Source: Gammaproteobacteria bacterium (lineage in GTDB: Bacteria > Pseudomonadota > Gammaproteobacteria > UBA6429 > Thiohalophilaceae). From it: DNA of 64,000 nucleotides. The stretch is from contig JAOULO010000003.1 of assembly GCA_029881995.1 (NCBI GenBank), forward strand, positions 1-64,000. The letters run 5' to 3'. Of the stretch, positions 47,540 through 57,418 are shown piece after piece. A program made the translations under genes and the position numbers. A model generated the notes under the pieces. It was not told where the DNA came from and searched no databases. It saw only the letters and a program-made list of their open reading frames with translations. Each line of letters opens with the position of its first letter. Positions within the stretch are counted from its first letter, which is position 1.

Positions 47540-49966
47540 CTATTTCTTTTCATTACGCCCGTATTGATTGAGCCGTAGAGCATTCAAAACCACCAAAAGC
47601 GAACTGGCTGACATGCCAATGGCAGCCATCCAGGGGGCAATATAGCCTGCCGCAGCCAGGGGCAGGGCCACCAGATTATAGCCGATGGCCCAGCCAAGAT
47701 TCTGCCGAACGATTAATCTGGCCTTTGTCGCTACTTTTAAGGCCTCGGAGAGATGAGTAAGCTGGCCTGATAATAACACCATATCCGCACTGGCCTGGGC
47801 CAGCTGGGTGCCACTGCCCATGGCAACAGAGACCTCGGCCCCGGCCAGTACCGGGGCATCGTTGACTCCATCACCGACCATGCTGACCACTGCCCCCTGA
47901 GACTGAAGGGCCTTAATCGCGGCCAATTTCCCCTCTGGAGACAAGCCTGATTGATAGGTATCGATACCCAGCTCAACTGCGACCCGCTTAACCACTGCCG
48001 GTTGGTCTCCACTCAGGATGGCGAGCTTTAGCCCCGCCTGTTTAAGCTGTCGAACTGCTTCTACCGCATCTGGACGCAGGGCATCGGATAACTGAAATTC
48101 AGCCAGGGGCTTACCCTCGGCCGTGGCCAGCACAGCATGGCTGTGGGCATGATCCAATTCATGGGTATATTCACTTCCCTGCAGGGCATAGGCAGTGCGG
48201 CCAATTCGGTAGGCCACGCCATTTACCGTTCCGCTGATACCCTGCCCAGGGGTAGCAACAATATCACTGACCGGCTGTGGTTTCTCAACCTGTGCTGCCA
48301 GTAGGCGACCCACCGGGTGCTCGGAGACCTGTTCCAGGGCCGCAGCAATCATCAGGCACTGTTGTTCATCCAGCTCAGTAAAGGTTTCCACTTTGGCCAG
48401 TGTCAATTGGCCGGTCGTCAGGGTACCAGTCTTATCAAATAGCATATGGCTGGTCTGTGCCAGGGTCTCCATGGCATGGCCACGGGTCGTAAGTACCCCG
48501 AGCCGGGTCAAACTTCCCGTGGCTGCGGTCATGGCGGCCGGGGTGGCGAGAGAGAGGGCACAGGGACAGGTGACCACCAGCACCGACAGGACAATCCAGA
48601 AGGCCTGATCAGGGTTGTATAGATACCAGTAACTGCCTACCCCAAGGGCAACCAGTAATAAGGCCCCCACAAAATATCCCGCTACCTTGTCAGCCAGCAG
48701 AGCAATAGCCGGTTTTTCTGATTGAGCGCGATCTAGCAGGCGCCGAATAGCAGCCAGCACGGTTTCCTCACCAATCTTCTCGACACTAATTTCCAGCGGG
48801 CTCTCCACATTAACAGTGCCGGCTGTTACCCCTGCCCCCACAAGCTTGGCCACAGGCAGACTTTCCCCTGTCAGTAAAGACTCATCCACACTGCTCTGAC
48901 CGCTCAACACGCGACCATCGGCCGGGATGCTATCACCGGGGCGAACACGAATACGATCCCCATGCTGAAGATCCGTTACCGGAATCACTTCTTCACCATC
49001 CGCTGTTAAACGGGTGGCCATGGCGGGTAATAATTTAACCAGTTCTTCCGCTGCCTGTCCGGCTCGTTGCCTTGCACCCATTTCCAGGAACCTGCCACTT
49101 AGCAGGAAAAAGGTAAACATGGTGACTGAATCAAAATAGACCTCACCACTGTTAGTCACCGTGGCATAAATACTGGCCAGAAAGGCTCCGCCAATAGCCA
49201 ATGAGACAGGCACATCCATACCCAGGCGCTTACGTTTTAAATCACCCAGCGCGGAAGTAAAAAAGGGTCTGGCCGAATACAGGATGACAGGTAGTGCGAT
49301 AAGCAGGCTAATCCAGCGAAAGAACTGCTTCATGCTCTCTTTCATGCCTTCGGCTTCACCGGCGTATAGAGCCACCGCCAACATCATCACCTGCATAGCA
49401 CCAAAACCGGCCACGGCAAGCCGCTTTAAGGCCTGGCCACGTTCTTTCTTATAGATTTGTTCCTGACGACCGGGATCAAAGGGATGGGCCACATAACCAA
49501 TGGCGGTGATCTCTTTTAAAATATCACTCAAATGGATCTGACTGTTATCCCATTTAAGCTGGGCACGATGAGTTGCATAGTTCACCGAAAAGTCGATGAC
49601 CCCAGGCAGGCCACCCACATGTCGTTCATTCAACCAGACACAGGCCGCACAGACAATACCTTCAAGAATGAGTGCCGCCTGTTTGATTTCACTGTCATCC
49701 CCGGTAACAAAACTGCGTTGCAGTTCAGGGCGATCGTAGAGTGTCAGTTCATCAAGAATTTCGGGGACTGTCGTTGTGGGTGTGGTTGAATTCTGGGTAC
49801 GGTGTTTATAAAAATCGGTCAGGCCACCTTCAACAATGGCGCTTGCAACTGCCTCACAACCAGGGCAACACATCTCACGATCTTCACCCAGGATCTCCAC
49901 ATGGTAGTGACTGCCCTTTGGCACCGGCAGGCCACAGTGAAAACAGCTGTGATTGGTTTCAGTCAT
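47540..49966 (-). CDS. ccoI: CcoI, copper-transporting P1B-type ATPase for cbb3 oxidase
   Basis: An 808-residue P-type ATPase. An N-terminal cysteine-rich segment (CFHCGLPV and CPGCEAVA) and a metal-binding domain (CAACVWL) precede eight membrane helices. The ion-path motif is CPCALSLA, the phosphorylation site DKTGTLT and the hinge [11 protein letters not shown]. It supplies copper for the CuB site of cbb3 oxidase (FixI/CcoI group) rather than general resistance, as the flanking ccoGHS genes indicate. Confidence 0.95.
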   Translation of the reverse strand: MTETNHSCFHCGLPVPKGSHYHVEILGEDREMCCPGCEAVASAIVEGGLTDFYKHRTQNSTTPTTTVPEILDELTLYDRPELQRSFVTGDDSEIKQAALILEGIVCAACVWLNERHVGGLPGVIDFSVNYATHRAQLKWDNSQIHLSDILKEITAIGYVAHPFDPGRQEQIYKKERGQALKRLAVAGFGAMQVMMLAVALYAGEAEGMKESMKQFFRWISLLIALPVILYSARPFFTSALGDLKRKRLGMDVPVSLAIGGAFLASIYATVTNSGEVYFDSVTMFTFFLLSGRFLEMGARQRAGQAAEELVKLLPAMATRLTADGEEVIPVTDLQHGDRIRVRPGDSIPADGRVLSGQSSVDESLLTGESLPVAKLVGAGVTAGTVNVESPLEISVEKIGEETVLAAIRRLLDRAQSEKPAIALLADKVAGYFVGALLLVALGVGSYWYLYNPDQAFWIVLSVLVVTCPCALSLATPAAMTAATGSLTRLGVLTTRGHAMETLAQTSHMLFDKTGTLTTGQLTLAKVETFTELDEQQCLMIAAALEQVSEHPVGRLLAAQVEKPQPVSDIVATPGQGISGTVNGVAYRIGRTAYALQGSEYTHELDHAHSHAVLATAEGKPLAEFQLSDALRPDAVEAVRQLKQAGLKLAILSGDQPAVVKRVAVELGIDTYQSGLSPEGKLAAIKALQSQGAVVSMVGDGVNDAPVLAGAEVSVAMGSGTQLAQASADMVLLSGQLTHLSEALKVATKARLIVRQNLGWAIGYNLVALPLAAAGYIAPWMAAIGMSASSLLVVLNALRLNQYGRNEKK

Positions 49967-50096
49967 CTAAATAATATTAATTTATTTAACCACGAGGTAC
50001 ACGGGGAATAACCAGATATAAAAGAAACAAGTCGAAAAAGATTGTTAGATATCTTCCTTAAATTAAAGATACCTCGAATTCCCCATGGCCAATCTT

Positions 50097-50903
50097 TCAC
50101 TTGCCAATATTTGTTCTGGCACGAATCTCATGTAGAGACTCTCCCTGTTTGATATTTAGAATCAGCTCCCACTGTCCAGGGACCGTCATGGTTAATGCTA
50201 CCTGATAATATCCGGGCCTGCCCTCCTGCATCGTAAAGTCCTGATCCAGTTTACTATCAGCCGGGCGCATAAACTGGCCAGTAACATTTGCCTTACTGAT
50301 GGCTTTACCATCTTTGTCTGTCACATGGATCTGAAACTGGGTCTCCTTATCCACAAGCGGGTCGACAGCCCAACCCAGACGTACCTGCCAGTTACGTTCT
50401 TTTTGTTCGCGACGTTGTTCTATGTAGCGATTAAACAGTTCTTCCTTTTCGCGAAAATCGTGACTGACCGTACCAGGGAAAAATGAACTGACCTTGCCAC
50501 CGCTTCTTGGCGCAGGTAAAAACTTTAAGGCCACCTCTTTATGTAAGCCCTTCTGTGCTACCACAATAAGGATCGCATCAACGGCAACAATAAACATAAA
50601 GAAACCGATGATAGCTGCCGGTCCCCAGTGAAACCAGTGACCACTGCTGGCATCATGGGTAGCCCGTTGGGAAAAGATAATTCCCAACGCATAAACTGTG
50701 ATCATATAAATGGCCAGGTGCACTGCAAACACATCGGCACCTGGCCAAAATACGATTGCAACAGGCACAAAAATACCCAGCACCAATAATGCCATTAGGC
50801 CTGCCAGAGCCTTGGGCTCAACTCTCAGAACCTTCAGGGCCAGCAGGAAAACGATGACGATGCTCAGAGCCCCTCCCAACAATGTATAAACCAGTGATGC
50901 CAT
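50097..50903 (-). CDS. ccoH: CcoH/FixH-type assembly protein with extra N-terminal membrane domain
   Basis: A 268-residue protein. The C-terminal half is FixH-like: a membrane helix near 97-118, then WQVRLGWAVDPLVDKETQF and a beta domain ending GQWELILNI. The N-terminal 90 residues add about three further transmembrane helices (6-26, 34-54, 58-78) not found in standard FixH, which is about 150-170 residues. It lies between ccoG and ccoI, its canonical place. Confidence 0.85.
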   Translation of the reverse strand: MASLVYTLLGGALSIVIVFLLALKVLRVEPKALAGLMALLVLGIFVPVAIVFWPGADVFAVHLAIYMITVYALGIIFSQRATHDASSGHWFHWGPAAIIGFFMFIVAVDAILIVVAQKGLHKEVALKFLPAPRSGGKVSSFFPGTVSHDFREKEELFNRYIEQRREQKERNWQVRLGWAVDPLVDKETQFQIHVTDKDGKAISKANVTGQFMRPADSKLDQDFTMQEGRPGYYQVALTMTVPGQWELILNIKQGESLHEIRARTNIGK

Positions 50904-50924
50904 AACTATTTACCTACTAATAAA

Positions 50925-52322
50925 TCAGGGCTGACTAAAGACAGCCGTATGTTTGATTGTGGGGATATCAGTAGAGTTTAGACTCTCTACGACAAAGTTA
51001 AATTTAAACTGTTTATCCTCATCGCTTATCTTTGTGTGTTTGACAGCGGCCTGCAAGTTGACACTTTCACCGGGTTTTAGAGTGAATTTAGTAAAATGAC
51101 CCACATCCAGTTCTGCGTGACGAATCTTTTCCATGCTTAATTTATATGACTGGCCATGTGCACTTTTGTTGACAATTTTTAATTCATACCGATTCTGTAT
51201 ACTTCCATCCGACAACCTCACATATAAAGGCTGGCGTATCTTATTCACAGTAAGTTCTGTCACGGTTCGAGAAACAATACTCCATGCCAGTAATCCTGTC
51301 ACAAGGGTAATTGATATGGCATAACCCAGGTTCTTGGGCTTGTACCAGCGACGTTTTGAACCATGCAGCTCGTGCTCTGATGAATAGCGGATAAGGCCCC
51401 GAGGATATTTTATCGAATCCATGATCGTGTCACAGGCGTCGATACACAGGGCACAGGAAATACACTGGTACTGCATACCATTACGAATATCGATACCTAC
51501 AGGGCAAACCTGGACACAATAACCACAGTCGATACAATCACCGTGCTTTTTATTTTGACGTTCTTCCTGTTTCAATAAACCTTTAGCCGGTTTAATACGA
51601 CCATTGTCTCGTTCACCACGTGCCTCATCATAGGCTACGATCAGGGTATCTTGATCAAACATCACCCCCTGAAAACGAGAATAAGGGCACATATACGTGC
51701 ATACCTGCTCACGTGCCAGTCCCGCCATCACAAAAGTGGTCGTCATTAAAAAGAAGGTTGTGGCATAAGCCGGAAAAGGGGCATTGCCGGTAAAAAAATC
51801 TTTTGTTAACTGAAGAGAATCACCCCAATAGGCAGTAAAGGCAAGACCAGTAAAAAAGGCCACCATCAACCAGAGTAGTTTGGTTAAAGTGAGTTTAATA
51901 ATCTTCTCTGCTGTATTTGGACTATTGAGGAGTTTGATACGGGCATTGCGTTCACCCTGTACCAGGTGTTCGATCATTACATAGACATCTGTCCATAGAG
52001 TCTGAAAACAGAAATAGCCACAGAACACCCTACCGGCAACCCCTGTCACAAAGAACAGCAGAAAGGCGGCAATGATCAAAAAACCCGCCAGCCAGAAAAT
52101 ATCCTGCGGATAAACAGTCAGATCAAATAAATAAAATTTGCGACCAACGATGTCGAACAGCACAGCCTGCTCTGGCCCATTGTCCCGTTCCCAACGAAGC
52201 CAGGGCAACATGAAATAGACCGCATAAGCAAAAAACAGAATGCCATGCTTAAGCGTACGAAACTGACCCTCCACCGAACGGGGTATAACTGGAATACGTT
52301 TCTGGATCAGATTATCAGTCAT
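50925..52322 (-). CDS. ccoG: CcoG, cbb3 oxidase accessory iron-sulfur protein
   Basis: A 465-residue polytopic protein with about five transmembrane helices, CGYFCFQTLWTD, CTYMCPYSRFQ and two [4Fe-4S] sites CIDCGYCVQVCP and CISCALCIDAC. A C-terminal immunoglobulin-like periplasmic domain completes it. CcoG (FixG/RdxA) is implicated in copper reduction for oxidase maturation. It starts after a hairpin and a palindromic repeat that separate it from ccoP. Confidence 0.95.
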   Translation of the reverse strand: MTDNLIQKRIPVIPRSVEGQFRTLKHGILFFAYAVYFMLPWLRWERDNGPEQAVLFDIVGRKFYLFDLTVYPQDIFWLAGFLIIAAFLLFFVTGVAGRVFCGYFCFQTLWTDVYVMIEHLVQGERNARIKLLNSPNTAEKIIKLTLTKLLWLMVAFFTGLAFTAYWGDSLQLTKDFFTGNAPFPAYATTFFLMTTTFVMAGLAREQVCTYMCPYSRFQGVMFDQDTLIVAYDEARGERDNGRIKPAKGLLKQEERQNKKHGDCIDCGYCVQVCPVGIDIRNGMQYQCISCALCIDACDTIMDSIKYPRGLIRYSSEHELHGSKRRWYKPKNLGYAISITLVTGLLAWSIVSRTVTELTVNKIRQPLYVRLSDGSIQNRYELKIVNKSAHGQSYKLSMEKIRHAELDVGHFTKFTLKPGESVNLQAAVKHTKISDEDKQFKFNFVVESLNSTDIPTIKHTAVFSQP

Positions 52323-52356
52323 GTCTGTGTGTAAATTTCATACTCTTAAATACGGC

Positions 52357-52387
52357 AAAAGGGTATACCTTCTATTAAGGTATACCC
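52357..52387 (-). terminator. Hairpin between ccoP and ccoG
   Basis: On the minus strand GGGTATACCTT, loop AATAG and AAGGTATACCC form an 11-bp perfect stem followed by only TTTT. It may act as a weak terminator or attenuator after ccoNOQP, 34 bp before the ccoG start. Confidence 0.55.
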
Positions 52388-52447
52388 CTGCCAGTAACAA
52401 TGCGTTTGATCAGCGGTTCGGTAATTAACAACCAGACCAGAATAACG

Positions 52448-52558
52448 CCTTCCCCCTTAAAGGGGAGGGTTGGGGTGGGGTGATAAAAATAATTTTCCAG
52501 CTAATTTTATCACCACCCCCTAGCCCCCTCCTGCAAGGAGGGGGAAGGTTAACAAACC
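52448..52558. repeat. Palindromic intergenic element (MITE-like), about 110 bp
   Basis: Left arm CCTTCCCCCTTAAAGGGG, then a GGGTTGGGGTGGGGTGATAA segment. The right arm is the imperfect inverse: TTATCACCACCCCCTAGCC then CCTCCTGCAAGGAGGGGGAA. The ends themselves are small hairpins. It resembles palindromic G/C-rich repeats dispersed in many gammaproteobacterial genomes. It carries no ORF and sits in the ccoP-ccoG gap. Confidence 0.75.
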
Positions 52559-52570
52559 TTAAATCCTGAT

Positions 52571-53488
52571 CTACTTACCACCACCCAATTGATGAACATA
52601 GTAAGTCAGCATCTTAATATCAGCATCTGACAAACGTCCCTGCCAGGCTGGCATGTCACGACCGGCTACACCGTTAGTAACAACTGCCTTAACAGCGGCC
52701 TTTTTCTCAGCCAGGGTCTTAGCAGCATTCACATTAGCAATGGTCCAGACTTTATCTGTCAGGTTGGCTGCACCCATGGCGATCTGGCCCGTACCTTCTT
52801 TGGTGTGACAGGCAAAACAACCACCACTACCTTCAAAGATTGCCTTGCCTTTTGCAGCCTTGGCGGCATTGACCTTGGTTCCCGAAAAACTCAGTACGTA
52901 TTCGGCAACATTATCGATTTGTGCTGCACTCAGGCTAGCTTTAAAGCCAGGCATAGATCCTTTACGACCACTGCGGATGGTCTCTTCGATCTTGGCGTAA
53001 GAACCACCCCACAGCCATGCATCATCTGCCAGATTGGGATACATACCCATTACCCCGGCACCACCAGATTGATGACAACCTGCACAATTATCGGCAAACA
53101 ACACTTTTGCAGTTGAGTAGGCAAAGGCACTTTGATCTTTATCTTTGGCGATCTGGCTATAGCTGGCCTTTACAATTTTATCGACGTAAGGCTTTTGCAT
53201 TTCACGCGCTTCCTGCATTTCTTTCATCAGCAGGGAACGGGTGTTCCAATGGGTAGTATGTTCTTTGCCATCGGCTGTTTTATAAGTGATGTCATTCATT
53301 ACACCCTTGGTATAACTTTTGCCTATCGGAAAAGTTGGGAACAATACCCAGTAGATCACAGCAAAAACTACCGTGGCATAAAAACCCCATAGCCACCAGT
53401 TAGGCAATGGGTTGTTAAATTCCTGCAGGTCACCATCCCAGGCGTGACCGGTGGTCTGTACAGTCTGTTGTTTCTTTTCAGTACTCAT
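52571..53488 (-). CDS. ccoP: CcoP, diheme cytochrome c subunit of cbb3 oxidase
   Basis: A 305-residue subunit with the N-terminal GHAWDGDLQEFNNPLPNWW motif, one membrane helix (about 33-52) and two cytochrome c domains with CAGCH and CFACH. It accepts electrons from soluble cytochromes and passes them to CcoO. Its start overlaps the ccoQ stop by 4 bp. Confidence 0.97.
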   Translation of the reverse strand: MSTEKKQQTVQTTGHAWDGDLQEFNNPLPNWWLWGFYATVVFAVIYWVLFPTFPIGKSYTKGVMNDITYKTADGKEHTTHWNTRSLLMKEMQEAREMQKPYVDKIVKASYSQIAKDKDQSAFAYSTAKVLFADNCAGCHQSGGAGVMGMYPNLADDAWLWGGSYAKIEETIRSGRKGSMPGFKASLSAAQIDNVAEYVLSFSGTKVNAAKAAKGKAIFEGSGGCFACHTKEGTGQIAMGAANLTDKVWTIANVNAAKTLAEKKAAVKAVVTNGVAGRDMPAWQGRLSDADIKMLTYYVHQLGGGK

Positions 53489-53685
53489 TTGCTTGCTTCC
53501 TCAGGATGAGTGGACTGCTCGTCCTCATCGGTTAATGGAATATTTTTATACGATTCCAGACGTTCACTTCGGTTTTTGCCGGTATAGACATAAAGAATAA
53601 TGCCGACAAAAGTGATGAAGAACAGCACCAGCACAAAGGGCTTGGTGTTTTCCATACTGGTAAACCATGTGAGCCATTCAATCAT
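53485..53685 (-). CDS. ccoQ: CcoQ, small cbb3 oxidase subunit
   Basis: A 66-residue protein with one transmembrane helix (about 17-35, LVLFFITFVGIILYVYTG) and a polar C-terminal tail. CcoQ stabilises CcoP in the complex. It overlaps ccoP by 4 bp and follows ccoO. Confidence 0.93.
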   Translation of the reverse strand: MIEWLTWFTSMENTKPFVLVLFFITFVGIILYVYTGKNRSERLESYKNIPLTDEDEQSTHPEEASK

Positions 53686-53724
53686 AGGTGCTGTCTTCCT
53701 TCGTTTCGCTATTAACGGCCCAGC

Positions 53725-54474
53725 TTATCTAAAGCGGGTGAAGTGACCGTCTTCAAATTTCTTGAAGTCAACCATTGTGCCTAACACTTGCAAGTAGGCC
53801 ACCATGGCATCCATTTCGGTAATGTCATCTTTATTTCCGTCATAGTTACCACTTTGTGCCTGGGCCAGCAGGTTTTTCTCAGCCTGGTTGATGTCCAGTT
53901 TGTCAGCTACGTCTTTGCCATATCGCTTAACATTAGCCTTGTACTCATCTTCAGTGATGCTGTAAGGCACACCAACCATTTTCAGTGCCTTCAAACGACC
54001 AGCAATATCCTTGTACTCCAGTTTGTTTTTCATCAACCAGGGGTAGTTAGGCATGATGGACTCAGGTACAACCGAACGTGGTGCAATAAGGTGCTGTACG
54101 TGCCACTGGTTAGAATACTTCTTACCAACACGGGCCAGGTCAGGACCGGTACGCTTGGAACCCCACTGGAAGGGATGGTCGAACTGAGATTCGGCCGCCA
54201 GTGAGTAGTGCCCATAACGCAGGGCTTCATCACGGAAGGGGCGGATCATCTGTGAGTGACAGGTATAACAACCTTCACGCTGGTAGAGATCACGACCACG
54301 CAGTTCCAGTGGTGTATAAGGGCGAACAGTGTCCTTGCCTTCCACTTTCACAGTTTCAATAGTGTCATCGATAAAGTACAGCGGTACGATTTCCACCAGA
54401 CCACCGATACTGATGACGATTAATGTCAGAAAGATAAGCCAACCGGCATTCGTTTCTATCGTTTCATGTTTCAT
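53725..54474 (-). CDS. ccoO: CcoO, monoheme cytochrome c subunit of cbb3 oxidase
   Basis: A 249-residue subunit with an N-terminal membrane helix (about 10-32) and one heme site CYTCHSQM. The family stretch [20 protein letters not shown] follows. Heme transfers electrons to the CcoN active site. It lies 19 bp after ccoN. Confidence 0.97.
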   Translation of the reverse strand: MKHETIETNAGWLIFLTLIVISIGGLVEIVPLYFIDDTIETVKVEGKDTVRPYTPLELRGRDLYQREGCYTCHSQMIRPFRDEALRYGHYSLAAESQFDHPFQWGSKRTGPDLARVGKKYSNQWHVQHLIAPRSVVPESIMPNYPWLMKNKLEYKDIAGRLKALKMVGVPYSITEDEYKANVKRYGKDVADKLDINQAEKNLLAQAQSGNYDGNKDDITEMDAMVAYLQVLGTMVDFKKFEDGHFTRFR

Positions 54475-54493
54475 TGCTTAGTACTCCAAAAAC

Positions 54494-55945
54494 TTATGCG
54501 TTGGCCAGTTTGGCTGCCAGTTTCGCTTCCAGCACTGCCGCTTCTTTACGGCCCTTGAAGATGGTCATGAAGACGTTGTACGCCATAATGATCATGCCAG
54601 AGAGGAAGAAGACACCACCGAGGGTACGCACCACATAAGGTGTGTGCAGGAAGCTCACGGATTCAATAAAGGTGTAAGCCAGGTTGCCGTACTCATCAAA
54701 GGCACGCAGCATCAGGCCCTGACCGATACCGGCCACCCACATGGAGCTGATGTACAGCACGATACCGATAGTGGCTAACCAGAAATGGGTGAAGATCAGC
54801 TTTTCGCTGTACATCTTGGTTTCCCACAGGCGGGGAATAAGGTGATAGAGCGAACCCATAGAGATCATGGCCACCCAACCTAAAGCACCGGAGTGTACGT
54901 GACCGATAGTCCAGTCAGTGTAGTGCGACAGGGCATTCACACTCTTCAGGGACATCATCGGACCTTCGAAAGTCGACATACCATAGAAAGAGAGTGACAC
55001 AATCATAAAGCGCACAACCGGGTCATTACGCAGGCGGTCCCAGGCACCGGACAGAGTCATAATACCGTTGATCATGCCACCCCATGAAGGTAACAGCAGC
55101 AGGATTGAGAAGGTCGCCGCCAGGGTCGAAGTCCAGTCTGGCAATGCAGTCCAGTGCAGGTGATGCGCACCAACCCACATATATAAGAAGATCAGCGCCC
55201 AGAAGTGGATAATGGACAGACGGTAGGAGTAAACCGGACGACCCGCCTGTTTTGGAATGAAGTAATACATCATCCCCAGGAAGGCAGCAGTCAGGAAGAA
55301 GCCCACGGCGTTATGACCGTACCACCACTGGGTCATGGCATCCTGTACGCCGGCGTGCAGGCTGTAGGATGACAGACTGAACATGCTGACAGGCACAGCC
55401 ATGTTATTAAAGATATGCAGAATGGCCGTTGCCAGGATAAAGGCGATAAAGAACCAGTTAGCCACATAGATGTGTGGCTGGCTACGGTTGACCATGGTCA
55501 TTACATACACAATCAGGTAAATCACCCAGGTAACGGCGATCAGCAGATCAATTGGCCAGACCATTTCCGCGTATTCACGGGCCTGGGTATATCCCAGCAG
55601 GTAACTAATGGCGGCAATACCAACAGACAGTTGCCAGCCCCAGAAAGTGTAATTGGCCAGCTTGCCGCCCCACAGGCGCACCTGACAGGTACGCTGCACC
55701 ACATAATAAGATGTGGCGAACAGGGCGCTACCACCGAATCCGAAGATTACCAGGGTGGTATGGACCGGGCGCAGTCGCCCAAAGGTCAGTGCTGGATTGT
55801 CGAAGTTCAGGAAGGGCCATGCTAATTCTGCGGCGATATATACACCGGCTAGCATGCCCAGTACACCCCAAACGACGGTCATGATCGTAAACTTACGCAC
55901 GATGTCGTAATTGTACTGTTCGTTTGCTACTGCTACGTTGGCCAT
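54494..55945 (-). CDS. ccoN: CcoN, catalytic subunit of cbb3-type cytochrome c oxidase
   Basis: A 483-residue heme-copper oxidase subunit I with about twelve transmembrane helices. Conserved segments include [20 protein letters not shown] (heme ligand His), [20 protein letters not shown] and the [17 protein letters not shown] region with metal-ligand histidines. It reduces oxygen at high affinity. The start at 55945 ([10 protein letters not shown]) has AGAGG at proper spacing; the reading from 55972 is 9 residues longer. No FNR box was found in the 230 bp upstream. Confidence 0.97.
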   Translation of the reverse strand: MANVAVANEQYNYDIVRKFTIMTVVWGVLGMLAGVYIAAELAWPFLNFDNPALTFGRLRPVHTTLVIFGFGGSALFATSYYVVQRTCQVRLWGGKLANYTFWGWQLSVGIAAISYLLGYTQAREYAEMVWPIDLLIAVTWVIYLIVYVMTMVNRSQPHIYVANWFFIAFILATAILHIFNNMAVPVSMFSLSSYSLHAGVQDAMTQWWYGHNAVGFFLTAAFLGMMYYFIPKQAGRPVYSYRLSIIHFWALIFLYMWVGAHHLHWTALPDWTSTLAATFSILLLLPSWGGMINGIMTLSGAWDRLRNDPVVRFMIVSLSFYGMSTFEGPMMSLKSVNALSHYTDWTIGHVHSGALGWVAMISMGSLYHLIPRLWETKMYSEKLIFTHFWLATIGIVLYISSMWVAGIGQGLMLRAFDEYGNLAYTFIESVSFLHTPYVVRTLGGVFFLSGMIIMAYNVFMTIFKGRKEAAVLEAKLAAKLANA

Positions 55946-56229
55946 TTGCTGCCTCTTTTCGTAATTCTTCAAGCCAAAAAAAACCCCGGCGAATCCTGAG
56001 GGAATCGGTCAGGTATATTAATAAACTCTAATATTATAATTTTTTGGCCCATGCCATGGCAAGGAAAGCTTGCCTCCATATTGGTGTTATTACATCGACC
56101 CAGGACAGAAATTATTTAGACGACGATAGAAATGGCTAATCCGGAGAGCTAATCATAACCAAGTGATTTTCTCAGGAAAATCAAATATATTTATCCCTTT
56201 CATACAATTTGATAATCATACAAGGGCAG

Positions 56230-57111
56230 ATGAGAAAACAGCCGAACACAGGCCAGCTTGGTGGAATCCTGGCCGTAATCACTGCCATGGCCCTGTATGC
56301 CACCAACTTCATCGCCTCCAGATACTCCATCCAGGCAGGACTCAGCGCATATGACCTGACGGCTCTGCGCTATCTTTCAGCAGGTCTGCTCCTGCTGCCT
56401 GTATTAATAAGGTATGGATTAAGGGATCTGGCCGGGATTGGCTGGCAGCGGGGCTTCATACTTGCCGTTCTGGCCGGTGCTCCCTATATGACGGAGATAT
56501 TTGTCGGACTGGAATTTTCTCCTGCGGCCCATGGGGCTGTGCTCAACCCTGGCTTTGTCCCTGTTGTGGCTGCCATAGGAATGTGGCTGGTAGATGGAAT
56601 TGCAATTCGTCCAGTCAAACAATTTGCCCTGCTGCTAATCATCATCGGACTGGGTCTGGTAACTTCCTTTTCTTTCAGCAATCAGGCCAGTGTGTTGTTT
56701 GGAGATTTTCTATTTTTACTTTCAGGATTAAGTTGGGGAGTCTTCACTGTACTGATCCGTCACTGGCGACTTGACCCATGGCGGGTAGCCATTGTGGTTT
56801 CAGTGCTCTCCATGTTGTATTTGCCTGTTTATTCTCTTTTTATGGAACCACAACTATCGGCGGTTTCATTTTCTCATATCCTTGCACAGGCTACATTTCA
56901 GGGATTAGGCCTTTCCATTCTCGCCCTGTTTCTTTTCGGTTATGGTGTTAAAACCCTCGGACCACACCACGCTGCGGTCTATTCACCACTGGTTCCCATT
57001 ATAGCCAGTCTAGTCAGCCTTTCATTGTTGGGTGAAAATCTACTTTTGTCTCAATGGTTTGGAATCTTACTGGTTGTTTGTGGAATGTACCTGGCAGCAA
57101 AATTCTCCTAA
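56230..57111 (+). CDS. DMT superfamily (EamA) permease
   Basis: A 293-residue inner-membrane protein with ten predicted transmembrane helices arranged as two EamA repeats. Cues include ALRYLSAGLLLLPVL in the first repeat and HHAAVYSPLVPIIASL in the second. These are drug/metabolite exporters; the substrate is unknown. The ATG at 56230 follows AAGGG closely, and an in-frame TTG at 56209 would add seven residues. It is divergent from ccoN. Confidence 0.9.
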   Translation: MRKQPNTGQLGGILAVITAMALYATNFIASRYSIQAGLSAYDLTALRYLSAGLLLLPVLIRYGLRDLAGIGWQRGFILAVLAGAPYMTEIFVGLEFSPAAHGAVLNPGFVPVVAAIGMWLVDGIAIRPVKQFALLLIIIGLGLVTSFSFSNQASVLFGDFLFLLSGLSWGVFTVLIRHWRLDPWRVAIVVSVLSMLYLPVYSLFMEPQLSAVSFSHILAQATFQGLGLSILALFLFGYGVKTLGPHHAAVYSPLVPIIASLVSLSLLGENLLLSQWFGILLVVCGMYLAAKFS

Positions 57112-57259
57112 ATATATACCTACTATAACAAGCATTAAAATCATCTCTTCACTAAATCACTAGTTAATTGTGCCGATATGTAAATAGTGGTTTGTGACTC
57201 CTTGTACAGCCATATATTGCTAAACCATCTTAATATTTAGATAAATTAAGGATAATACT

Positions 57260-57400
57260 ATGCAAATTATTAAAACAAAAATCACCTCAATCGTATTCAT
57301 GATTACATTTGCAGTCTTAAGTGTCGCATGTTCGAGTGATGATGCTGCCAAACCCGGGACAACAACTGGAACTGGAACTGTATCTATGAAAAATGTGTAA
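57260..57400 (+). CDS. Small lipoprotein (46 residues)
   Basis: The ORF begins MQIIKTKITSIVFMITFAVL and has lipobox SVAC with the acylated Cys near residue 23. A short mature part rich in Asp, Thr and Gly (SSDDAAKPGTTTGTGTV) follows. GGA lies before the ATG at suitable spacing, and the next gene begins 18 bp later with its own AAGGAG. This supports a two-gene unit. Function is unknown; it could be a lipid-anchored tag or immunity-like partner, but nothing shows that. Confidence 0.6.
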   Translation: MQIIKTKITSIVFMITFAVLSVACSSDDAAKPGTTTGTGTVSMKNV

Positions 57401-57418
57401 CCCAAAAGGAGAAATCAG

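Noticed and set aside
55946-56229. Search for an FNR box before ccoN
   Set aside because: No TTGAT-N4-ATCAA-like palindrome was found in this gap, so oxygen control of ccoNOQP cannot be claimed from sequence.
57220-57405. A 61-codon minus-strand frame with hydrophobic C-terminal part
   Set aside because: It lies antisense to the 46-residue lipoprotein gene, whose lipobox and ribosome site are more convincing; the hydrophobicity mirrors the signal peptide.
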